The position numbers were made by a program, and so were the translations under genes. Source: Sphingopyxis sp. (GTDB taxonomy: Bacteria; Pseudomonadota; Alphaproteobacteria; Sphingomonadales; Sphingomonadaceae). Taken from it: 64,000 bases of DNA. The DNA lies in assembly GCA_017745175.1 (NCBI GenBank), contig JAGHZY010000020.1:97709-161708 (forward strand). The letters are read 5' to 3'. The notes below the pieces were generated by a model, which saw only the letters and a list, made by a program, of their open reading frames with translations, made no database searches and was not told the origin of the DNA. Below are positions 19,263 to 28,749 of the stretch, piece by piece. How positions within the stretch are numbered: the first letter of the stretch is position 1; each line of letters opens with the position of its first letter.

Positions 19263-19468
19263 GGCTGCCTTTCCGTCTCCCCTCCGTCCGGCTCCGCCTG
19301 CATCGTGGCTTTTCCGCACCACTGGCAAGCAAAAAACGACGAAGCCATATTCCAAGTTGAAACTTGGTTCATGTTTCATTATTGGAAGCGGCGCGGCTTG
19401 GCAAGCACCGGCCCACGAAAAACAGAAACGGGGCGGCGAGGGGCCGCCCGTCACATGGGAGAGTTTTC
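19263..19468. promoter_or_regulatory. shared regulatory region of TetR and TonB-receptor genes
   Basis: This 206-base divergent gap has a locally AT-rich core near 19330-19395. It contains the related words tgaaacttggttcatgtttca around 19356-19378, an imperfect inverted repeat TGAAAC..GTTTCA that is a candidate TetR operator. Confidence 0.5.
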
Positions 19469-21856
19469 ATGCGTCCTTTCGCCCATCCGCTGCGCCGTGC
19501 CGTCCTTGCCACCAGCGCGCTTTCGATGATCGCCGTCGCCCCACCCGCCTTCGCGCAGGAGGAGGGCGCCACCGACGCCGGCGACAACGAGATCATCGTG
19601 ACGGCGCGCCGCCGCGACGAACGGCTGATCGACGTCCCCGTCGCGATCACCGCCTATACGGGCGAAGCGCTGGAAAAGGCCGGTGCGATCGACATCACCG
19701 AAATCGGCCAGACGACACCGAACACGACGCTCGAAGTCTCACGCGGCTCGAACTCGACGCTCAGCGCCTTCATCCGCGGCGTCGGCCAGCAAGATCCGGT
19801 GTCGGGTTTCGAACAGGGCGTCGGCATCTATCTCGACGACGTCTATCTCAACCGCCCGCAGGCCGCGGTGCTCGATATCTACGACGTCGAGCGCATCGAA
19901 ATCCTGCGCGGGCCGCAAGGCACGCTCTACGGCCGCAACACGATCGGCGGCGCGGTCAAATATGTGACCAAGCCGCTGCCGCAGGACTTCTCGCTCAAGA
20001 TCAAGGGTACGCTCGGCACCTACGACCAGGCCGACCTCGTCGTCACCGCGAGCACGCCGATCGGCGACCTCGTGCGTGTCGGCGGCTCGTTCGCGCGCCT
20101 GTCGCGCGGCGGTTTCGGCGACAATCTCACGACGGGTCTCGAAAATTACAACAAGGACATCTGGGCGGGCCGCGGCACCGTCGAACTCGGCGGCTACGAC
20201 GCCCCCGTGCTGATCCGCATCACCGGCGACTATTCGAAGGACAAGAGCGACCCGCGCGGCGGCCACCGCCTGATCGCGGGGCTCAAGTCGGGCGCGCCGG
20301 TACTCGACGACGTCTATGACAGCCGCGGCGGGCTCAACGATCCGAAGCAGGATATCGAGGCCTATGGCCTTGCGATGAATGTCACCGCCGAACTCAGCGA
20401 CACGGTCACGCTCCGCTCGATCAGCGCGTGGCGCAAGGACAATTCGGCGACCCCGATCGACTTCGACGCACTGCCCGCGGTCGATGTCGACGTTCCCGGC
20501 TATTATTTCAACGAACAGCTGAGCCAGGAATTCCAGCTCCTCTACGAAGGCGACAAGCTCAAGGGCCTGCTCGGCTTCTATTATCTCGATGCCAAGGCCG
20601 ATACTTTGTTCGACGTGCGCATCTTCAACAATGTCGCGGGGCTCACCGCCTTTACCGAGGCCGATGTCGACACCACCACCTTCGCGGTGTTCGGCGACTT
20701 CACCTATGACTTCACCGACCAGCTGAGCCTCTCGGTCGGCGGCCGCTACACATGGGACAAGCGCGAGGCGCATATCCTGCGCCAGAATTATATCGGCGGC
20801 GGATCGCCGGTGTTCGGCGGCGCGGGCATCGCCGCGGGCGCGCCGAGCACCAATTTCAACGGCAGCCGCAGCTTCAACAAATTCACCCCGCGCGTCTCGC
20901 TGTCGTACAAGCCCACCCCCGACCATAATTTCTACGCCAGCTATTCGCAGGGCTTCAAGGGCGGCGGCTTCGATCCGCGCGGGGTCGGCGCGAATGCCCC
21001 CGCCGCGATCCCCGGCCGCCCGACCAACGAAGAGGTCGCGAACTTCCTGAGCTTCCGCCCCGAAAAGGTCGAAAGCTATGAAGTCGGCTACAAGGGCAGC
21101 CTGCTGGACGGCGCGCTCAACGTCGCGATCGCGGGTTTCTATGCCGATTATACCGACGTCCAGATCCCGGGTTCGGTCGCCTGTTCGGTTGCTGGCCTGC
21201 CGACTTTCTGCGGCGTTGTGTCCAACGCCGGCAAGGCGAAGTTCAAGGGGCTCGAGTTCGAGGGCCGCGCGCGGCTGGGTCAGGATATGGCGACCCCGGG
21301 CGACCGGCTGACCTTCTCGACCGCGCTCGGCTACATCGATGCCGACTACAAGGAATATATCTCGAACATCGGCGGCCGTCCGACCGACGTCGCCGCCTTC
21401 CGCGAGGTACAGAACACGCCCAAATGGACCGCGAGCGGCACGCTCGGCTATTCGGCGCCGGTCGGCGACGGCGACATCAGCTTCTCGACCACCGTGTCGT
21501 ACCGCAGCAAGACCTACCAGTTCGAAATCCCCAACCCCTATATCGACCAGAAGGGCTTCGCGCTGTGGGATGCGAGCCTCGTCTACACCGCGCCCGACGA
21601 CCGCTGGAGCATCGGGGTATTCGGCAAGAATTTGCTCGACAAGCAGTACAAGACCTCGGGTTACACCTTCATGCTCGCCAACGCCACGACCGGCGCACTG
21701 ACGCAGACCGTCGCGCCGACGCCGGTCGCCGCGTGCCCCGGCATGGCGCCGCTCCCCGCGGGCAGCCTGATCCCGGCCCTCGGCTGCGAAGGCGTACTCA
21801 CCGCCTTCTACGGCAACCCGCGGCAGGTGTTCGTCACCGGCACGGTCAAGTTCTGA
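19469..21856 (+). CDS. TonB-dependent outer-membrane receptor
   Basis: This 795-residue importer has a signal peptide (residues 1-29, ending APPAFAQ). The TonB box is in NEIIVTARRRDERLIDVP. The plug contains FIRGVGQQDP and VERIEILRGPQGTLYGRNTIGGAVKYVTKP (split), and the 22-stranded barrel ends in VFVTGTVKF. The plug matches the large group of sphingomonad receptors linked to catabolism of hydrophobic carbon sources rather than siderophores. The ATG at 19469 follows GGGAGA; the open frame extends upstream without a signal peptide. It faces the Rieske/ADC-like/SDR/MFS cluster and ends at a strong terminator. Confidence 0.92.
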   Translation: MRPFAHPLRRAVLATSALSMIAVAPPAFAQEEGATDAGDNEIIVTARRRDERLIDVPVAITAYTGEALEKAGAIDITEIGQTTPNTTLEVSRGSNSTLSAFIRGVGQQDPVSGFEQGVGIYLDDVYLNRPQAAVLDIYDVERIEILRGPQGTLYGRNTIGGAVKYVTKPLPQDFSLKIKGTLGTYDQADLVVTASTPIGDLVRVGGSFARLSRGGFGDNLTTGLENYNKDIWAGRGTVELGGYDAPVLIRITGDYSKDKSDPRGGHRLIAGLKSGAPVLDDVYDSRGGLNDPKQDIEAYGLAMNVTAELSDTVTLRSISAWRKDNSATPIDFDALPAVDVDVPGYYFNEQLSQEFQLLYEGDKLKGLLGFYYLDAKADTLFDVRIFNNVAGLTAFTEADVDTTTFAVFGDFTYDFTDQLSLSVGGRYTWDKREAHILRQNYIGGGSPVFGGAGIAAGAPSTNFNGSRSFNKFTPRVSLSYKPTPDHNFYASYSQGFKGGGFDPRGVGANAPAAIPGRPTNEEVANFLSFRPEKVESYEVGYKGSLLDGALNVAIAGFYADYTDVQIPGSVACSVAGLPTFCGVVSNAGKAKFKGLEFEGRARLGQDMATPGDRLTFSTALGYIDADYKEYISNIGGRPTDVAAFREVQNTPKWTASGTLGYSAPVGDGDISFSTTVSYRSKTYQFEIPNPYIDQKGFALWDASLVYTAPDDRWSIGVFGKNLLDKQYKTSGYTFMLANATTGALTQTVAPTPVAACPGMAPLPAGSLIPALGCEGVLTAFYGNPRQVFVTGTVKF

Positions 21857-21876
21857 GCTTCGGACAAAGGGGAGAA

Positions 21877-21905
21877 GGGGCGCCCGTCGCGGCGCCCCTT
21901 TTTTT
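21877..21905 (+). terminator. rho-independent terminator
   Basis: A perfect 8-base stem GGGGCGCC/GGCGCCCC (21877-21884 with 21891-21898) with a 6-base loop is followed by seven Ts. It ends the TonB-receptor transcript. The opposite strand lacks a T-run, so it is directional. Confidence 0.9.
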
Positions 21906-21951
21906 GTTTGCGGCCGGTTGGCCCGCAAACCCGCTCCGGCCCAGACGCGCG

Positions 21952-23286
21952 TCAGCCTTCGACGGCGCGCCGGTAGTGCGGCAGCGCCACCAGCAACAGC
22001 GCGATGATCAGCGGCAACACAGCCGCGCCGGCGATCGCGATCGAATAGCCGAGCGCGGCCTGATCGCCGAAGCCGAAATCGGTGATCGCGGCGATGACGC
22101 TGGCGCCTAGGCCCATCCCGATCAGGTTGACGCACAGCAGCGAGATCGCGGTGACCTGTCCGCGGAGCTGGTTCGGCGTCACATCCTGGATCGCGGTCAG
22201 CATCACCCCCTGCGACGCCTGACCGATCAGCGTGCCGATCGCCATCATCGTCAGCGACAGGAAGGCGGTCGGCATCAGCGGCGCGATGATCAGCGGCAGT
22301 CCTTTCAGGATCGTCGCGATCAACACGACGCGCATGTTCGCATCGGCGCGCCCGCCCTGCATCAGCCGCCCGGCCAGCCAGCCGCCCGACAGTGTGCCGA
22401 CCGTGCCGCAGACGAGCATCACCAGCCCGTAGGAGAGTCCGACTTCGGTGGGGGTCATGCCATAGCTGCGGATGAGGAAGGTCGGGAACCAGAGCGCGGT
22501 ACCGATCGCGAGCAAGGCGATCAGGCTCAATGAACCGATCAGCGACCCGAACAGCGCCCAGCGCTGCCTGATATAGTCGAAGCCTTCGCGAAGGCTGCTC
22601 TTGGCCGAAATATCCGCCGCGACTTCCTGCCGCGCGGGTTCGCGGATCGTCATCATCAGCGCGGCGATGATCAGCCCCGGCGCCGCGGCGCAGAGGAACA
22701 CCGCCTGCCACGGCGCGAAGGTCCCGAGGAACGGCAGCGTCCAGCCCCCCGTCTCGGTGAAATGGCCCAGCAGCCAGCCGCCGAACAGCAGCGCGAGCCC
22801 GCCGCCGATCGGATAGCCGATCGCGTAGAAGCTGATCGCCAGCGCGCGGCGCCGGCGCTCGAAATAGTCGCTGATCAGCGAATAGGCGGTCGGACTGAGC
22901 GTCGCCTCGCCGACCCCGACGCCGACGCGCGCGAGGAAGAGCCCGATGAAACTGCTGGTGAAGCCACACGCCGCGGTCATCAGCGACCAGAAGAGCACGC
23001 CCCATATGATCAGCGTCGCACGCCGCTTGGTGCGGTCGACGAAGCGCCCGATCGGCAGCGCCGCGACGCTGTAGAGGAGCGAAAAGGCGAAGCCCTGCAA
23101 GAGGCTGATCTCGAAATCGCTGAGGCCGAGATCCTTCTGGATCGGCTCGACCATCAGGGTCAGCACGCGCGCGTCGATCGCACTGAAGCAATAGCCGGCG
23201 AACAGGATCGCGACGACGAGCCAGCGATAGACGCCGCGCGAGGGCGCGGCACCCGCCGGTGCGTCGGACGCCGCCGCCGTCACCAT
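21952..23286 (-). CDS. MFS transporter
   Basis: This 444-residue inner-membrane transporter has 12 predicted helices. It has the MFS signature between helices 2 and 3 (LPIGRFVDRTKRRATLI) and its family repeat in the second half (SGGWLAGRLMQGG). The overall form fits the sphingomonad group often beside aromatic- or terpenoid-degradation genes. It is last in the minus-strand set Rieske - ADC-like - SDR - MFS; its ATG is one base past the SDR stop. Inner-membrane import of the substrate taken up by the facing TonB receptor is a reasonable inference. Confidence 0.88.
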   Translation of the reverse strand: MVTAAASDAPAGAAPSRGVYRWLVVAILFAGYCFSAIDARVLTLMVEPIQKDLGLSDFEISLLQGFAFSLLYSVAALPIGRFVDRTKRRATLIIWGVLFWSLMTAACGFTSSFIGLFLARVGVGVGEATLSPTAYSLISDYFERRRRALAISFYAIGYPIGGGLALLFGGWLLGHFTETGGWTLPFLGTFAPWQAVFLCAAAPGLIIAALMMTIREPARQEVAADISAKSSLREGFDYIRQRWALFGSLIGSLSLIALLAIGTALWFPTFLIRSYGMTPTEVGLSYGLVMLVCGTVGTLSGGWLAGRLMQGGRADANMRVVLIATILKGLPLIIAPLMPTAFLSLTMMAIGTLIGQASQGVMLTAIQDVTPNQLRGQVTAISLLCVNLIGMGLGASVIAAITDFGFGDQAALGYSIAIAGAAVLPLIIALLLVALPHYRRAVEG

Positions 23287-24149
23287 GCCGGGGGCGGGTC
23301 CCGCCGCGCCAGTATCTGTTCGGTGCGCGCCGCGATCAGCACATCATTCTCCCCGCTCTCCGGCAGCAGCCAGAAGCGCCCCGCGCGCACGCCGTCAAGC
23401 GCGAAGGCCGAAACCTCGCCGGGCTCGGTGAGCTTGAGCTTGAGCCCCGTGGTGCGGACCAGATCCTCCATCGTACGATAGGCGACCTTCGTCTGCGCCT
23501 CATTCTCCACATAGTCCGCCGGACGCACTTCGCCCGACGCCATGATCGCGGTGTTGACCGTGTGCGGACCCGGGAAGAGAACCGCGGCGCGCAGCTTCCC
23601 GCCCTCGCGCAGCAGCTGTTGGTGCAGCACTTCGGAGATGCTGGTGACCGCGGCCTTGGTCGCGGCATAGATCGGCGTGTTGGGAAGCGAGCGCAGCCCG
23701 CCGTTGGTCGAGCTGGTGTTGATCACGACCCCCTCTTCGCCCGCCTCGATCATCCGCGGCACGAACGCCGCGATCCCGTGGACGACGCCGAGCACATTGA
23801 CGTCGATCCCCCAGCGCCAGTCGCTGAGCGGCAGCGTCCAGATCTTGCGCTGCGCCTCGCCCAGCCCGACCCCGGCATTGTTGAAGAGCAGGTGCACGGA
23901 GCCGAAATGGTCGAAGACCCGGTCGGCGAGCGCACGCACCGACGCCTCCTTCGTCACGTCGCATGCGATCGCGAGCACCTCGCCATCGCCGAGCGCGTCG
24001 ATCTCCGTCCGCACCGCCTCGAGCCGCCCCGGGTCGATATCGGCGATCACGACATGCGCGCCGGCACGCGCGAGGTCGGCGCAAAGGCATTTGCCGACCC
24101 CGCTTGCTCCGCCGGTGACGACCGCCACCCGGCCCGAAAAGTCCTGCAT
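23280..24149 (-). CDS. short-chain dehydrogenase/reductase
   Basis: This 289-residue NAD(P)-dependent oxidoreductase has the Rossmann motif VTGGASGVGKCL (residues 12-23) and an ADIDPGRLE turn whose Asp suggests NAD preference. It also has NNAGVG, a catalytic Ser in INTSSTNGG and the YAATK catalytic pair. At 289 residues it is longer than a minimal SDR (about 250). Its ATG overlaps the stop of the acetoacetate-decarboxylase-like gene, and the MFS gene follows at once. An alcohol or ketone step in the pathway of this cluster is inferred. Confidence 0.9.
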   Translation of the reverse strand: MQDFSGRVAVVTGGASGVGKCLCADLARAGAHVVIADIDPGRLEAVRTEIDALGDGEVLAIACDVTKEASVRALADRVFDHFGSVHLLFNNAGVGLGEAQRKIWTLPLSDWRWGIDVNVLGVVHGIAAFVPRMIEAGEEGVVINTSSTNGGLRSLPNTPIYAATKAAVTSISEVLHQQLLREGGKLRAAVLFPGPHTVNTAIMASGEVRPADYVENEAQTKVAYRTMEDLVRTTGLKLKLTEPGEVSAFALDGVRAGRFWLLPESGENDVLIAARTEQILARRDPPPAW

Positions 24150-24949
24150 CAGGCGGCCTTCCGCGCGCCGAGTTCGAGGCCGGTGTTGCGCGGGTCGTCG
24201 TGACGCCCCACCCAGTGCGGCGCGATCCATTCGCCGGGCACCTTGCGCAGCAGCGTGCCGCCGGTCGCGGTGCCGCCCTCGACATATTCCATGCCGACAA
24301 GACGGCGCACCGGGATGTCGGCGAGCGGATCCCAGGCCGATTCGCGCAGCGTGATCGTGCCGGTCATCGCGCGGCGGCCGCTATAGTTGCGCTGCCAGTT
24401 GAGGCGCGTGAGGAAGACGTCGCCGTCGAACTCGCCCGGCGTGTCGATCGACGGCATGCCCTTGTAGCAGAAGAGATGTTCCTCGAACGCAAGCGGCGCG
24501 TCGATGGCCTCGCCGATCGTCCCCTCGATCTCGAAATAGGCGACGCCGTGGCGCGAACAGGTCGCGCGCAGATGATCGCCGTTGCGCTCGAAATGCGTCT
24601 CGGCGATCTTTTTCGGCTCGCCGAAGCGTTCGCGGCCCGAGGTGACGACGGTCTCGCCCTCCATCGCCATATGGAAGCAATAGGCGCCCGGCGCGCCTTC
24701 GTGGGTGCAGTTGACCCCGACGGTGAGCGCGCCGATCTCGACCGTGTCGGTCTCGGTCACATGCATCGCGACATGGACCATCTGCAGCCAGATTTCGGGG
24801 CGTTCGACCGCGACGAGCGGCTGCGGCAGCAGCGCCGCGATCACTTCGGGATCGGTTTCATAGGTGGCGCGGATTCCGTAGACGGTATTCTTGAGCATCC
24901 CCGGCGCGCGCGTTTCGACGGGTCCCTGGACATAACGCAATCTCGACAT
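24149..24949 (-). CDS. acetoacetate decarboxylase family protein
   Basis: This 266-residue protein has the acetoacetate-decarboxylase fold. The segment RERFGEPKKIAE carries the lysine pair K113-K114, matching the position of the Schiff-base lysine in the family. Upstream IWLQMVHVAMHV and later LNWQRNY also fit. Members act as decarboxylases, aldolases or dehydratases, so the reaction is open. The gene is coupled to the SDR by a 1-base overlap and lies 68 bases after the Rieske oxygenase. A beta-keto acid or aldol-type intermediate made by ring oxidation would suit this order. Confidence 0.85.
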   Translation of the reverse strand: MSRLRYVQGPVETRAPGMLKNTVYGIRATYETDPEVIAALLPQPLVAVERPEIWLQMVHVAMHVTETDTVEIGALTVGVNCTHEGAPGAYCFHMAMEGETVVTSGRERFGEPKKIAETHFERNGDHLRATCSRHGVAYFEIEGTIGEAIDAPLAFEEHLFCYKGMPSIDTPGEFDGDVFLTRLNWQRNYSGRRAMTGTITLRESAWDPLADIPVRRLVGMEYVEGGTATGGTLLRKVPGEWIAPHWVGRHDDPRNTGLELGARKAA

Positions 24950-25017
24950 CGCAATTCTCCCGATGGCGCCCGCGGGCGCAGTGAGCGGATCGATCCGCAT
25001 GGAACGAAAATGGACTG

Positions 25018-26028
25018 TTATTCGGCCGCTTCGACGAGGCGGCTTCCGTCGGGCCCGTCGGCGTAGAATTGCTCGAAATAGCGGCGGAAGCGCAGGATCG
25101 GGCCATCGCCGTCGCACAGATACGGCCGCGCGCGGTGGATCTTGTTGTGCCAGATCGGAATGTCGCCCTCGACGCCCTTCTGCCCGCACGTATTCTCGAT
25201 CGCCGCCTCGATCGCCTTTTCCTGCGGCGACCCCGGCTCGACCTTCGGATGGGTGAAACAGAAACGGAGCTCGACATCGTCGGCCTCGACCGGCGTCGCG
25301 ATGACCAGCAGCGACAGCTCGACGAGCCCGCTCAGCCGCGTGAATTTCTGCCCCGCGCCGTTCTGGACCGTCTCGACCGAATAGGGGAGCTGCTTGCGCT
25401 CGCCCGTCGGCAGGTCGATCGTGCGGTGGCCGCGCGCAACGCTGCGCCGCCGCACGCCGTCATAGTCGGTCTCGCCCTCGGGCACCGCATCCATCGCATG
25501 GACATAGGCGAAATGCGCGACGTCGACGCCGTTTTCGGCAATTTCCTGCGGGTTGCTGGCAAAGCGCCATTCGCGCTTCACCGGTTCGGCAAAGGCCGGG
25601 TCGGTAAATTCGGGATAGTCGATGACGTCGAACATCGGCGCGGCATCGTCGGGGTGATACCAGGCCCAGATGACGCCGCTGCTTTCGGTCACGGGGTAGG
25701 ATTTCGCCAGCGGCTCGCGCTTGGCGCGCGGCGGGAAGGCCTTGGCATAGGGGATCTTGCTGCAGAAGCCGTCGGGGCGGAATGCCCAGTGATGGAAGGG
25801 GCAGCGCAGGCTGTCGCCCTCGACCTGCCCGCCATGCCCCATATGCGCGCCGAGGTGCGGGCAATAGGCATCGAGCAGCCCCGCCTCGCCGCTCTCGTTG
25901 CGGAACAGCACGAGGTCGCGTCCGAAATAATGGACCGGCCGGACATCGCCGACCTTCAGCTCGGCACCATAGCCGACCCCGAACCAGCCATAGGGGATGG
26001 GCATCGGAAAGCGTTCAACCTTTGGCAA
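25018..26028 (-). CDS. Rieske non-heme iron oxygenase, KshA-like
   Basis: This 336-residue oxygenase component has a Rieske [2Fe-2S] motif of C56-x-H58 and C76-x2-H79 (CPHLGAH..LRCPFHHW). The mononuclear iron site includes D169 and H172, H177 in NGVDVAHFAYVH. The short length and lack of a beta subunit resemble the KshA/DAF-36/cholesterol-desaturase branch acting on steroid-like or other bulky cyclic substrates. No ferredoxin or reductase is nearby, so electron partners must lie elsewhere. It heads the minus-strand operon with the ADC-like, SDR and MFS genes. The substrate is not known. Confidence 0.88.
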   Translation of the reverse strand: MPKVERFPMPIPYGWFGVGYGAELKVGDVRPVHYFGRDLVLFRNESGEAGLLDAYCPHLGAHMGHGGQVEGDSLRCPFHHWAFRPDGFCSKIPYAKAFPPRAKREPLAKSYPVTESSGVIWAWYHPDDAAPMFDVIDYPEFTDPAFAEPVKREWRFASNPQEIAENGVDVAHFAYVHAMDAVPEGETDYDGVRRRSVARGHRTIDLPTGERKQLPYSVETVQNGAGQKFTRLSGLVELSLLVIATPVEADDVELRFCFTHPKVEPGSPQEKAIEAAIENTCGQKGVEGDIPIWHNKIHRARPYLCDGDGPILRFRRYFEQFYADGPDGSRLVEAAE

Positions 26029-26181
26029 CGTCAGTCTCCCGGATGGCCGTCCTTTCCGGGCGGCTCTTGTCGGACGAGTGTATCGATTGCGCCGCGCGAG
26101 GTAAGACCCAAATGGCGCACAGTTTGTGCGTCGTGACGAACAATGGGCCCGCTGACGCCGGCACGGCCCGTTCGCGGCCGA

Positions 26182-27057
26182 TCAGGGACCGGTCCCGGCG
26201 GGCGCCGCGGGCGCCTCCATGGCGACGAGCATCTCGCCAAAGGCGCGCGCCGCCGGCGATACCGCGCCGCCGCTGCGGATCAGCATGAAATCGGCACCGG
26301 GCAGCGCCGGGAGGCCATAGTCGCCGTCGAGCAGGCGCAGCCCGGGCTCGAGGTCGCTGCGCATCAGCACCGCCACCGCCAGCCCCGATCGGACGGCGGC
26401 GCGGAGGCCCTGCTCGCTCGGCGAGGTAAAGGCGATATGCCAGTCGATCGATGTCGCTTCCAGCGCAGCAACCCCCACCAGCCGGTTGATGCAATTCGGC
26501 GGATGGAAGGCCAGCGGCAGCGATGCGCCCTCGGACAGCAGGAAATTGTCGGCCGCGACCCACGCGAAATCCGCCCGCCGCAGCCGGATTCCGCCATCTT
26601 CGCCCCCGGCGGTCGAGAGCACGACGGCAAGGTCCAGCTCCTCGGCGGCGATCATCGTGCTGAGGTCCAGATAGGTGCTCACATGGACGTCGAGCCGCAC
26701 CGCCGGAAAGGCACGCGAGAACTGGCAGAGCAGCGCCGGCAATCGCTCGCCCATGAAAGCTTCGGGGGCGCCAAAACGCACGACCCCCGATACCGGCGAG
26801 GGGCGGAAGCGTTGTGCGAGCGCATCGAGACCGGTGAGGATTTCGCGCGCGTGCAGCAGCAGGTCCTCGCCGTCATCGGTCAGCGTCAACCGGCGCGTCG
26901 TCCGGCGGATCAACGCCCGGCCGACCTGTTCCTCGAGACGCCGGATCTGGTGGCTCACCGCCGGCTGGGTGAGATTCAGCCGCCGCGCGGCCCGCGTGAA
27001 GCCGCCCGTCTCGCTGACTGCGACGAAGGCGCGCAGGAGGACCGGATCGATGTCCAT
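26182..27057 (-). CDS. LysR-family transcriptional regulator
   Basis: This 291-residue regulator has the N-terminal winged HTH (LLRAFVAVSETGGFTRAARRLNLTQPAVSHQIRRLE, split over residues 8-42) and a periplasmic-binding-like effector domain. The recognition helix QPAVSHQI is canonical. It is divergent from the DHA2 exporter with 125 bases between, and it lies upstream of the Rieske operon on the same strand. It could control either. Confidence 0.9.
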   Translation of the reverse strand: MDIDPVLLRAFVAVSETGGFTRAARRLNLTQPAVSHQIRRLEEQVGRALIRRTTRRLTLTDDGEDLLLHAREILTGLDALAQRFRPSPVSGVVRFGAPEAFMGERLPALLCQFSRAFPAVRLDVHVSTYLDLSTMIAAEELDLAVVLSTAGGEDGGIRLRRADFAWVAADNFLLSEGASLPLAFHPPNCINRLVGVAALEATSIDWHIAFTSPSEQGLRAAVRSGLAVAVLMRSDLEPGLRLLDGDYGLPALPGADFMLIRSGGAVSPAARAFGEMLVAMEAPAAPAGTGP

Positions 27058-27072
27058 GATGCCAGATTAATT

Positions 27073-27084
27073 ATGATTGATCAT
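27073..27084. promoter_or_regulatory. ATGAT-TG-ATCAT dyad, candidate LysR site
   Basis: This perfect 5-base inverted repeat in an AT-rich pocket lies 16 bases upstream of the LysR start and about 100 bases upstream of the exporter start. LysR proteins usually bind such a dyad in their own divergent promoter. Confidence 0.45.
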
Positions 27085-27182
27085 GAATTCCAGAAAATAA
27101 AATCATTTCCGTCATCACTTGCCCTTCCCCAGATAGCGCACCAGCCGGGCAGACGGGCCCGGACATTCGAAAGGTGCCGCCC

Positions 27183-28739
27183 ATGTCCCTCCCCCCTGCC
27201 CGCAAGAACATGCTGGCCCTGATCGCGGTGTGCCTCGGTGCGCTGATGTTCGGCCTCGAGATCACAAGCGTCCCGGTGATCCTCCCGCGCCTCGAAGAGG
27301 TGCTTCGCGGCGACTTCCGCGAACTGCAGTGGGTCATGAACGCCTATACGCTCGCCTGCACGACCGTGCTGATGGCGACCGGGACGCTTGCCGATCGCTT
27401 TGGCCGCAAGCGCCTCTTCCTGATCAGCGTGGCCGCCTTCGGTGCGACCTCGGCGCTTTGCGGCCTTGCCGACAGCATGGCGCTGCTCGTCGCGGGCCGG
27501 TTTCTGCAGGGTCTTGCCGGCGGGGCCATGCTGATCTGTTCGATCGCGCTGCTCTCGCACCAGTTTCAGGATGCCCGCGATCGCGGCCGCGCCTTCGCAA
27601 CCTGGGGCGTCGTCTCGGGAATCGGTCTCGGCTTCGGCCCGATCGTCGGAAGCGCGATCATCGCACTGGCCGGCTGGGAATGGATATTCCTCATCCATCT
27701 TCCCATTGCGCTCCTCACCCTCGCGATCGCGGCCGGCACGATAACCGAATCGCGCGACCCCGATGCCGGCCGCCTCGACGTGACGGGAATATTGACTCTC
27801 TCGCTGGCGGTCTTCGGCCTCGTCTATGTGATCACGCAGGGGGCCGCGCTCGGCCTGCCCGGCGCGATCGCGATCGCTGCCGTGACGGCCGTCAGTTTCG
27901 CCGCGTTCCTGCTGGCCGAACGGCGACAGACGCATCCGATGTTCGATTTCTCGGTCTTTCGGAACCGCAGCTTTTCTGGCGCCATTCTCGGCTGCATCGC
28001 AATGAACGTCAGCTACTGGCCGTTCATGATCTATCTGCCGATCTACCTCCAGGCCGGTCTCGGATACGATACCTTTGCCACCGGCCTGTGCCTGCTCGCC
28101 TACACCTTGCCGGCGCTGGTCTTTCCGCCCTTCGGCGAGCGCCTGTCGCTGCGGTACGGGCCGGGTGTCGTCATCCCGTCCGGCCTCGCGACGATCGGTC
28201 TCGGCTTTATCGCGATGAAGTTCGGGAGCATCGCGGCAGAGCCCGGCTGGCTGACGATGCTGCCCGGCCTGCTCCTTGCCGGCATCGGGATCGGCATCAC
28301 CAACACGCCGGTGACCAACACCACGACGGCGTCGGTTCCCCCGAGCCGGGCGGGCATGGCGTCGGGCATCGACATGAGCGCGCGGCTGATCACGCTGGCC
28401 GTGAACATCGCACTCATGGGCATATTTCTCGTCGGAGGGATCGCCGCCGCGCTGCAACGCGCCGCGCCGACAGGAATCGATCCCGCCCGACTGCGGGTTG
28501 CCGCGGAAGCGATCGCCGCCGGCAATACCGAAGCACTCGCGACCGGCCAGGCGGGCATCGGCACCCTGCCGGAGGCGCTGGTGCAGCATGGGCTCACCGC
28601 CGGTTTCGGCCTCGTCATGATCTATGGGGGAGCCGCGGCGCTGATTCTGGCGATATCGAGCTTCGTCCTTTTCCGGCCGGGACGGGAACGCCCGTGCCTG
28701 CGCCCGGATAACGAAACGGGTGGCGGCTATGCCCTCTAG
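27183..28739 (+). CDS. DHA2-family (EmrB/QacA-type) MFS transporter
   Basis: This 518-residue drug:H+ antiporter-type protein has 14 predicted helices. ITSVPVILPRLEEVL, QWVMNAYTLACTTVLMATGTLADRFGRKRLF (split) and the motif-C region of helix 5 (GVVSGIGLGFGPIVGSAI) identify the 14-TM DHA2 branch. The ATG at 27183 is preferred over a GTG at 27174. It is divergent from a LysR gene that probably regulates it. No HlyD partner is next to it. It ends 10 bases before the convergent second LysR gene. Confidence 0.88.
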   Translation: MSLPPARKNMLALIAVCLGALMFGLEITSVPVILPRLEEVLRGDFRELQWVMNAYTLACTTVLMATGTLADRFGRKRLFLISVAAFGATSALCGLADSMALLVAGRFLQGLAGGAMLICSIALLSHQFQDARDRGRAFATWGVVSGIGLGFGPIVGSAIIALAGWEWIFLIHLPIALLTLAIAAGTITESRDPDAGRLDVTGILTLSLAVFGLVYVITQGAALGLPGAIAIAAVTAVSFAAFLLAERRQTHPMFDFSVFRNRSFSGAILGCIAMNVSYWPFMIYLPIYLQAGLGYDTFATGLCLLAYTLPALVFPPFGERLSLRYGPGVVIPSGLATIGLGFIAMKFGSIAAEPGWLTMLPGLLLAGIGIGITNTPVTNTTTASVPPSRAGMASGIDMSARLITLAVNIALMGIFLVGGIAAALQRAAPTGIDPARLRVAAEAIAAGNTEALATGQAGIGTLPEALVQHGLTAGFGLVMIYGGAAALILAISSFVLFRPGRERPCLRPDNETGGGYAL

Positions 28740-28749
28740 GGTCAGGCCC

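Noticed and set aside
19739..23191. 1150-codon open frame on the minus strand
   Set aside because: It runs antisense to the TonB receptor and in the wrong frame of the MFS gene. It has no family motifs and only reflects GC-rich codon bias.
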